A DNA stretch of 20,479 nt from Chloroflexia bacterium (GTDB taxonomy: Bacteria; Chloroflexota; Chloroflexia; Thermomicrobiales; JALYUS01). Of the stretch, positions 15,389 to 20,479 are shown piece by piece (position 1 is the stretch's first letter; the number at the start of each line of letters is the position of its first letter). The stretch spans positions 1-20,479 of the forward strand of contig JAICIL010000040.1 in NCBI GenBank assembly GCA_025924435.1, given 5' to 3'. The translations under genes and the position numbers were made by a program. The notes below the pieces were generated by a model that was given only the letters and a program-made list of their open reading frames with translations, did no database searches and was not told where the DNA came from.

Positions 15389-17134
15389 CTACCAGCCCAT
15401 CGCGTAGGCGACGCGCCGGGGGTCCGCCCCGCCGGTCAGCGTGCCGTGCCGCCGGTCCACGACGATGGAGCAGAGCGACCCCGCGAGCGCGGAGAAATCC
15501 GGCCAGCGCTCGACCCGATGCCCGCGCCGCGCCAGTTCGGCCAGCACGTCGTCCGGTATCCGCCCCTCGGCGCGGACGAGGCCGGGCGTGTACGGGTGCG
15601 GGTGGGTCGTCTGCGGGAAACCGTAGGTGGAGACGCGGGGCGCCTCGATCGCCGCCTGCGGATCGAGGCCGAAGTCAATCACATTAACGGCGAACTGGAC
15701 CATCGCCTGCGGCTGCACGTCGTTGCCGGGCGTGCCGTACGGCGCGAAGAGGTGGCCGTCGCGCATGATGAGGCCGGGGTTCGGGGTCAGGCGGGGCCGC
15801 TTGCCGGGGGCGATCGCGCTCGGATGGTCCGCGTCGAGCCACGACTGCACGCCGCGCCCGGAGACGATGAAGCCGAGGCCGGGGACAATCGGCGTGCCGG
15901 TAACGCCGTCGCTCGGCGTGGCGGAGAAGGCGTTGCCCTCCGCGTCCACGACGCAGAGGTAACTGGTGTCCGGCTCGACCGCCGCGGCGAACGGGCGCGG
16001 CGCGGCGGGCGCACGCGACACGCCGTTGCCCGCCGCCTGGAACCGCCACGGGTCGCCCGGCGCGGGCATCTCCCCGAAGGCGCGGCCGGAGTTGATGCGA
16101 TCCCGCCAGGTCGCGGCGTAGTCGGGATGCAGCATGCCGTCAATCGGCACGTCAACGAACGTCGGGTCGCCGACGTAGCGATGCCGGTCGGCGAACGCCG
16201 CCGTCAGCGCCTCGATAATCAGGTGGAGGGTGTCCGCCGTGTTCGGCCCGCGCGCAGCGAGGTCGTAGCCGTCGAGGATGGCGAGCGCTTCGAGGGCGAC
16301 CGGCCCCTGGCACCAGGGGCGGCAGCCATAGACATCGTAGCCGCGATAGCGGACGTGCAGCGGCGTCTCGACCTCCACATGGAATTCTTTCAGGTCGTCC
16401 AGCGTCAGGAATCCGCCCTGCTCCCGGAAGAAGGCGGCGATCCGCTCGGCGATATCGCCGGCGTAGAAGCGCTCCCGCGCCGCCCGGATGCCCGCCTCCC
16501 GCCCCGCGTGGCGGCTGCCCGCCTCCGCCTCGACGAGCATCTTCAGGGTATTGGCGAGGTCGCGCTGCACGAGGCGCTCGCCGACGCGCGGCGCGCGACC
16601 GTCCGGCAGGAAGATCGCCGCCGTGGAGGGCCAGCGCGCCAGCCCCTCCGCCTCCTCCGCGAGGTCAATATGCAGGAAGGGATAGACCGGGAAACCCTCT
16701 TCCGCCAGCGCGATCGCCGGTGCCGCGACCTCCGCGAAGGAGCGCGTGCCGAAGCGCATGAGCGCGGTGAGCCAGGAGTCAACGGCGGCGGGCATCACCG
16801 CGCGATGGACGCCGGGCGGGATTTTCCCGCCGCATTGATCGGCGAAATACTCGCGGGATGCCGCCCGCGGCCAACTGCCCAGCCCGCTGATCGTGTGGAT
16901 CGCGTCGTCCCGCGCATCGTAGAGGATGATCGGGGCCACCCCGCCGATGTTCGTCAGGTCGGGCAGCAGGACATTGATGCACAACCCGGCGGCGACGCCC
17001 GCGTCAATCGCGTTGCCGCCCTCTTCGAGCACCCGCACCGCCGCCATCGTCGCCAGCGAGTGGCCCGTCGAGACCATGTAGTGCGTGCCCGTCACGGGCG
17101 GTCGGTAGGTCGAGGGTGGGGGGAACCCTGCCAT
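15389..17134 (-). CDS. Gamma-glutamyltransferase family protein
   Basis: A 581-residue N-terminal-nucleophile hydrolase. STGHSLATMAAVRVLEEGGNAIDA (about 22-45) and IGGVAPIILYD are large-subunit hallmarks. The autocatalytic and catalytic Thr390 lies in DTSYLCVVDAEGNAFS, where the usual TTH(Y/F)SVVD reads TSYLCVVD. Cleavage there would give a small subunit of about 192 residues. GKRPRLTPNPGLI replaces the usual double-serine motif, and the C-terminus GGADPRRVAYAMGW is typical. No signal peptide is present, whereas classical enzymes are exported, so it may be a cytoplasmic glutathione- or acyl-amide-processing relative. GAGGAGGAG precedes the ATG; the in-frame extension upstream translates a repeat. 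Substrate specificity is uncertain. Confidence 0.92.
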   Translation of the reverse strand: MAGFPPPSTYRPPVTGTHYMVSTGHSLATMAAVRVLEEGGNAIDAGVAAGLCINVLLPDLTNIGGVAPIILYDARDDAIHTISGLGSWPRAASREYFADQCGGKIPPGVHRAVMPAAVDSWLTALMRFGTRSFAEVAAPAIALAEEGFPVYPFLHIDLAEEAEGLARWPSTAAIFLPDGRAPRVGERLVQRDLANTLKMLVEAEAGSRHAGREAGIRAARERFYAGDIAERIAAFFREQGGFLTLDDLKEFHVEVETPLHVRYRGYDVYGCRPWCQGPVALEALAILDGYDLAARGPNTADTLHLIIEALTAAFADRHRYVGDPTFVDVPIDGMLHPDYAATWRDRINSGRAFGEMPAPGDPWRFQAAGNGVSRAPAAPRPFAAAVEPDTSYLCVVDAEGNAFSATPSDGVTGTPIVPGLGFIVSGRGVQSWLDADHPSAIAPGKRPRLTPNPGLIMRDGHLFAPYGTPGNDVQPQAMVQFAVNVIDFGLDPQAAIEAPRVSTYGFPQTTHPHPYTPGLVRAEGRIPDDVLAELARRGHRVERWPDFSALAGSLCSIVVDRRHGTLTGGADPRRVAYAMGW

Positions 17135-17439
17135 GTCGCTCCTCCTCGCATGCGCGTCGGCATCACCGATCCGCCACGGAGCATACCGCAGACAAGCGGG
17201 CAAACGCCACAAACGGCGGAAGAGTCGAACCGCGAAGGCGCGAAGGCGCGAAGGACGCGAAGAAGAGAAAAGAAGAATGAACCAAATTTTTTTCCTCTCC
17301 CTCTTCATGTTCCGCTTCGCGCCCTTCGCGCCTTCGCGGTTCAATCCGGTTCGCCGAAACAGCGTGCGCGCCGTGGTACAGTACGGTGCGCGACGGGGCG
17401 AAGGAGAATCCGCACAGCAGACGAAATGGAGAGACGAGG
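17135..17439. other. Divergent intergenic region, GGT family / M24 genes
   Basis: These 305 bases hold no gene. They contain the fourth long inverted repeat (17227-17342) and a weak -10-like TACAGT at 17377-17382 for the M24 gene. Nothing else is recognisable. Confidence 0.6.
17227..17342. repeat. Long inverted repeat, copy 4 (GCGAAG type)
   Basis: The left arm (17227-17265) is GAACCGCGAAGGCGCGAAGG followed by more GCGAAGG units. The right arm (17304-17342) is the reverse complement with CTTCGCG units ending CGCGGTTC. The loop is purine-rich, has a run of seven T, then is pyrimidine-rich. It lies upstream of two divergent genes, so a terminator role is not the obvious explanation for this copy. 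Confidence 0.9.
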
Positions 17440-18741
17440 ATGACCGACATTGCGGCGACCGATCACCGCACGGCCTTTGTGGCCGCGCTGCGCGAGCGCG
17501 TGCTGCCGCTCCGGGCGCGGGCCGTGGTGCGCAACGACTGGCTCCGGCAGCGGCTGGACACGATCCTGCCCGCCCTGATGGCGCGCGAAGGATTCGACAT
17601 GTGGATCATCGCCGCCCGCGAGTACAACGAGGACCCGGTGATTATGACGATGCTGCCGGAGCCGAGCATGGCGGCGCGCCGCCGCACGATCCTCGTCTTC
17701 TCCCGCCGCCCGGACGGCGGCGTCGAGCGCCTGACGCTCGACCGCTACGGCTTCGGGGAGTTCTACACGAAGGGGTGGGACCCGGAGACCGAGGAGCAGG
17801 ATGCCTACCTCGCCCGCGTCGTCCGCGAGCGCGATCCGAAAACGATCGGCCTCAATGTCTCCGCCACCTTCGCCTTCGGCGACGGCCTGACGCACCAGGA
17901 ATATACGCGCATCGCCGCCGCGCTCGGCGAGGGATTGATGGCCCGCACGACGAGCGCAGAGCGGCTCTGCGTCGGCTGGCTGGAGCGGCGCATCCCCGCC
18001 GAACTGGAAGTCTATCCCGGCATCGTCGGCATCGGGCACGCGATCATCGCGGAGGCGTTCTCGCCGCGCGCGATCCAGCCCGGCAGCACAACGACCGACG
18101 ATGTCGTTTGGTGGATGCGCCAGACGATGCTGGACGCCGGGTTGCAGGCGTGGTTCCAGCCGACGATCACCATCCAGGCGCCCGGCGAGGCATGGGACGC
18201 CATCCAGCGCACCGACGACCGGCGCACGCTCATCCAGTCCGGCGACCTGCTGCATTGCGACATGGGCTTCTACTACCTCGGCCTGGCCACCGACCATCAG
18301 CAGCACGCCTACATCCGCAAGCCGGGCGAGACGGAGGCCCCGGCGGGCCTCGTCGCGGCGCTGGCGGCGGGCAACCGCCTACAGGACATTCTGCGCGGGG
18401 CGATGGCCGTTGGCCATTCCGGTAACACCGTGCTGCGCGAAGCCCTCGCGGACGCGCGCGACGCCGGGCTGACGCCGAGCATCTACACCCATCCGCTCGG
18501 CTACCACGGCCACGCCGCCGGGCCGACCATCGGCCTCTGGGACCGGCAAGACGGCGTGCCGGGCAACGGCGATTACCCGCTCCACGACAACACCTGCTAC
18601 TCCATCGAACTGAATGTCCGCCACCCCGTGCCGGAGTGGGGCGGGCAGGAGGTGCGCATCGCCCTCGAAGAAGACGCGGTGCTCACCGGCGGCGCCGTCT
18701 CCTGGCTGGCCGGGCGGCAGACGGAGCTGCATGTGATCTGA
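17440..18741 (+). CDS. M24 family metallopeptidase (Xaa-Pro aminopeptidase/creatinase-like)
   Basis: A 433-residue pita-bread-fold protein with an N-terminal creatinase-like domain (about 1-185) and a C-terminal M24 domain. The metal ligands expected of an active enzyme are all visible: Asp274 (LHCDMG), Asp285 (ATDHQQ), a histidine in GYHGHAAGP (His356 or His358), Glu390 (SIELNV) and Glu410 (ALEEDAVLT). It would hydrolyse X-Pro peptides or a related amide. GGAGAG precedes the ATG at 17440; the frame opens slightly earlier, without a binding site. It converges with the amidohydrolase gene across a palindrome. Creatinase-type or other non-peptidase activity cannot be excluded. There is no signal peptide. 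Confidence 0.92.
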   Translation: MTDIAATDHRTAFVAALRERVLPLRARAVVRNDWLRQRLDTILPALMAREGFDMWIIAAREYNEDPVIMTMLPEPSMAARRRTILVFSRRPDGGVERLTLDRYGFGEFYTKGWDPETEEQDAYLARVVRERDPKTIGLNVSATFAFGDGLTHQEYTRIAAALGEGLMARTTSAERLCVGWLERRIPAELEVYPGIVGIGHAIIAEAFSPRAIQPGSTTTDDVVWWMRQTMLDAGLQAWFQPTITIQAPGEAWDAIQRTDDRRTLIQSGDLLHCDMGFYYLGLATDHQQHAYIRKPGETEAPAGLVAALAAGNRLQDILRGAMAVGHSGNTVLREALADARDAGLTPSIYTHPLGYHGHAAGPTIGLWDRQDGVPGNGDYPLHDNTCYSIELNVRHPVPEWGGQEVRIALEEDAVLTGGAVSWLAGRQTELHVI

Positions 18742-18783
18742 GCGCGGCGTGTGAATAAGATTACGCAGTTCGCTTGAGAAATC

Positions 18784-18846
18784 TGGTGGTAGCAGGCTTT
18801 CCAGCCTGCTTCTCGTCGGGGAGGCAGGCTGGAAAGCCTGCCACCA
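18784..18846. repeat. Double-hairpin palindrome between convergent genes
   Basis: Two perfect small hairpins stand side by side: AGCAGGCT-TTCC-AGCCTGCT (18791-18810) and GGCAGGCT-GGAA-AGCCTGCC (18823-18842). The whole block is itself an inverted repeat bounded by TGGTGG and CCACCA. It lies 42 bases after the M24 stop and 38 before the amidohydrolase stop. A bidirectional terminator or a REP-like mobile palindrome fits. It is unrelated in sequence to the other four repeats. Confidence 0.88.
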
Positions 18847-18884
18847 AGGAAACACCCCCAACGCGTGACCCCTAACTCAATACC

Positions 18885-20111
18885 TCACATGCCCTGTGCG
18901 GTGATCGCCTGCTGGTGGGCGGGCAGGTTCGCCCAGACCATCCGCTTGCGCTCCGGGGTGCGCGGGAGCGGCACACCGTCCACCATCGTCAGCGTGTTGA
19001 CGAGTCGGCGTGTGGCCTGCTGCGCCACCATCTGCGTGTCGTAGAAGGTGTACTCCCCCTCCTCGACGCGGAAGAGGGCGATGTCCGCCGCGCTGCCCGG
19101 CTTGATCGTGCCGAGGTCCGGGCGGCGCATCGCGGCGGCGGGGCGGCTCGTCGCCCGCTCGATCACGTCCGGCAGGCTCATGCCGAGGTGGAGGAACTTG
19201 GAGAGCGTCGTCGGCAAATCGAACATTGGCCCCTGCACGGCGAGCTGGTGGATGTCGCTGGAGATGACGTCCGGCGGGATGCCCTGCGCCAGCGCGATCT
19301 CCGCCGTGTCGAAGCCGAAGGAGCCGGTGCCGTGGCCGATGTCGAGGATCAGCCCGGCGTCGTGCAGCGCGATCACGTCCTCCCGCACCCGGCCATTCGC
19401 GCCGATGATGCGATGCTCCCCCTGCGTGCGGAAGCAGTGCGTGAGGATGTCGCCGGGCCGGAGCAGCGCAAGCACCTCGTCGAGCGAGGGCGGGCTGCTG
19501 CCGATATGCACCATCAGGGGCAAGCCGACGGTGTCCGCCAGTTCGCGCGCCAGTTCTAACGGGCGGATGCCGACGCCGCGCGTCGTGCTCGCGTCAATGC
19601 GCGCCTTGATGCCGAGGATGATGTCCCGGTTCTCCTCGACGATGCTCGTGGCGAGCGGGACGTTGCAGTATTCGAGCGTCGCCAGTTCGTACGTCGGCGC
19701 GATCAGGCCGATGGCGGAGAGGTTGAGCAGGGCGAAGGTGCGCACGCGGTTCGGCTCGGCGATGTAGCGGCGGAAGCCGGGGAAGGAGTACGCGCCCGCG
19801 CTGCCGACATCGAGCCAGGTCGTCACGCCGGAGCGTGCGGCGACCGGGTCGGCCTCGATGCCCCAGTACGTCACGCCCCAGTAGATGTGCGTGTGGAGGT
19901 CCACGAGGCCGGGGGTGACATACTGACCCGTCGCATCGAAGACCGTGCGCGCCGCCGCGCGGTCCAGATCGGGCGCAATCGCCGCCACCCGCCCATTCGT
20001 GATCCCCACATCGAGCCGCCCGCCGATCCCCGCGCCGGGATCGAGCACCTCGCCCCCCGCGATGATCGTGTCATACCGTGCCGCGTTCGCCGCCCCGCTT
20101 TGCGCTGCCAA
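18885..20111 (-). CDS. Amidohydrolase/deacetylase family metallohydrolase
   Basis: A 408-residue TIM-barrel hydrolase of the amidohydrolase superfamily. The N-terminal beta-sandwich strand reads YDTIIAGGEVLDPGAG. The metal site comprises His73 and His75 (LHTHIYWG), Lys169 in GIKARID (the likely carboxylated lysine), His202 (MVHIGSS), His225 (THCFR) and Asp286 (SSDIHQ). This resembles the EF_0837/AHA_3915 deacetylase group, annotated for N-acetyl or dihydroorotase-like amides. The TTG at 20111 is chosen because GGAGGGAGG lies six bases upstream; in-frame starts further upstream (ATG at 20180) have no such site and add a non-homologous-looking stretch. No signal peptide is evident. The substrate is unknown. 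Confidence 0.9.
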   Translation of the reverse strand: MAAQSGAANAARYDTIIAGGEVLDPGAGIGGRLDVGITNGRVAAIAPDLDRAAARTVFDATGQYVTPGLVDLHTHIYWGVTYWGIEADPVAARSGVTTWLDVGSAGAYSFPGFRRYIAEPNRVRTFALLNLSAIGLIAPTYELATLEYCNVPLATSIVEENRDIILGIKARIDASTTRGVGIRPLELARELADTVGLPLMVHIGSSPPSLDEVLALLRPGDILTHCFRTQGEHRIIGANGRVREDVIALHDAGLILDIGHGTGSFGFDTAEIALAQGIPPDVISSDIHQLAVQGPMFDLPTTLSKFLHLGMSLPDVIERATSRPAAAMRRPDLGTIKPGSAADIALFRVEEGEYTFYDTQMVAQQATRRLVNTLTMVDGVPLPRTPERKRMVWANLPAHQQAITAQGM

Positions 20112-20301
20112 TGCCGTCCTCCCTCCATACCGCCGTTGTGCGTCAGCGGCAACGTACCGGATGGCGGCAATCGCTGTCAATCGCGCGGATCTGACATTCG
20201 GACATCATGATAGTTCAGCAAGGATCGTGGTGGTGGGGGGGTTGAGCCAGCCGGCCAGTGGGAAGGGGGATACCCCCCACCCCCCGCAAACCCCCCCACA
20301 A
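20112..20301. other. G-run/C-run intergenic DNA
   Basis: The stretch includes a run of seven G (20235-20241), a tight hairpin GGGGG-ATA-CCCCC (20265-20277) and long C-runs to 20297. No gene is supported. On the plus strand C-tracts dominate from 20273 onward. The G-tracts on the minus strand could form quadruplex-like structure. Confidence 0.5.
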
Positions 20302-20479
20302 ATGCCCATCACCCTCCCCACCACCGCAAGTCCCACCACGGGCACGGGCACCACCACCACCACCAACCCGCTCCTAACAGCCCTCCAAACCCGCCTCCTT
20401 CCCCGGCCCGATCTGTCCACAACCCAGGGCAAATCCATCGCCGCCATCCTAGCCCTGCGCGCCGTCTACAACCTCGTGC
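20302..20479 (+). CDS. Possible partial reading frame, unknown, cut by window end
   Basis: An ATG at 20302 opens a frame without stop for 59 codons to the window edge. The first 22 residues are Thr-rich low complexity (PTTGTGTTTTTNP). The rest looks protein-like: LLTALQTRLLPRPDLSTTQGKSIAAILALRAVYNLV, a probable helical pair. No ribosome binding site is visible before the ATG, and an in-frame TTG at 20242 is an alternative. Codons such as CTA and ACA are commoner here than in neighbouring genes. It may be real, possibly of transferred origin, but the evidence is thin. Confidence 0.35.
   Translation, partial: MPITLPTTASPTTGTGTTTTTNPLLTALQTRLLPRPDLSTTQGKSIAAILALRAVYNLV

Noticed and set aside
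9552..17342. Insertion sequences or MITEs with target duplications
   Set aside because: No transposase is seen and I could not identify convincing short duplications at the element ends; described only as inverted repeats.

Overview
The window is a GC-rich bacterial chromosome segment. It has tightly packed protein genes, clear purine-rich ribosome binding sites before most starts, and long spurious antisense reading frames typical of high-GC DNA. No RNA gene, CRISPR array or transposase is visible. Two luciferase-like oxidoreductases of the F420-linked type, a bacterial dipeptidyl-peptidase IV, RidA and MOSC proteins, and many Cys/Phe-rich purine/pyrimidine inverted repeats between genes would fit a Chloroflexota (Thermomicrobia-like) genome. 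That placement is inference only; actinobacterial or other deep-branching lineages are not excluded.

Layout. 100-3236 (+): S9B dipeptidyl peptidase and a class I methyltransferase. 3259-5507 (-): a GMC oxidoreductase with its gluconate-2-dehydrogenase subunit-3-like partner. 5655-6518 (+): an LLM oxidoreductase divergent from that pair. 6548-12413 (-): a catabolic block transcribed as aryl-CoA ligase, LLM oxidoreductase, FAD monooxygenase/Old-Yellow-Enzyme fusion, and enoyl-CoA hydratase-like protein. Facing away from it on + are an 85-residue unknown, RidA, MOSC and a single-domain Lrp/AsnC-type protein (12679-14537). 14666-17134 (-): gamma-glutamyltransferase family protein followed by QueC. 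17440-18741 (+): M24 aminopeptidase-like protein. 18885-20111 (-): amidohydrolase/deacetylase-family enzyme. The right end is C-rich low-complexity DNA leading into a possible partial reading frame.

The most coherent system is 6548-13398. A 2-aminobenzoate (anthranilate)-CoA ligase type enzyme, a fused monooxygenase/reductase of the 2-aminobenzoyl-CoA or salicylyl-CoA hydroxylase type, a crotonase and a RidA homologue together resemble the aerobic CoA-dependent anthranilate pathway known from Azoarcus evansii. Three things are unusual: an extra F420-type LLM gene sits between ligase and monooxygenase, flanked on both sides by direct copies of one repeat; the Old-Yellow-Enzyme half stops early; and RidA lacks its usual substrate-binding arginine.

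The second notable layer is a family of four long inverted repeats (about 9551-9714, 10583-10774, 14549-14659, 17227-17342). Both arms of each element carry the same variant of a short purine unit (GCAAAG, GCCAAG or GCGAAG), and the variant differs between elements. A separate double-hairpin palindrome lies at 18784-18846.
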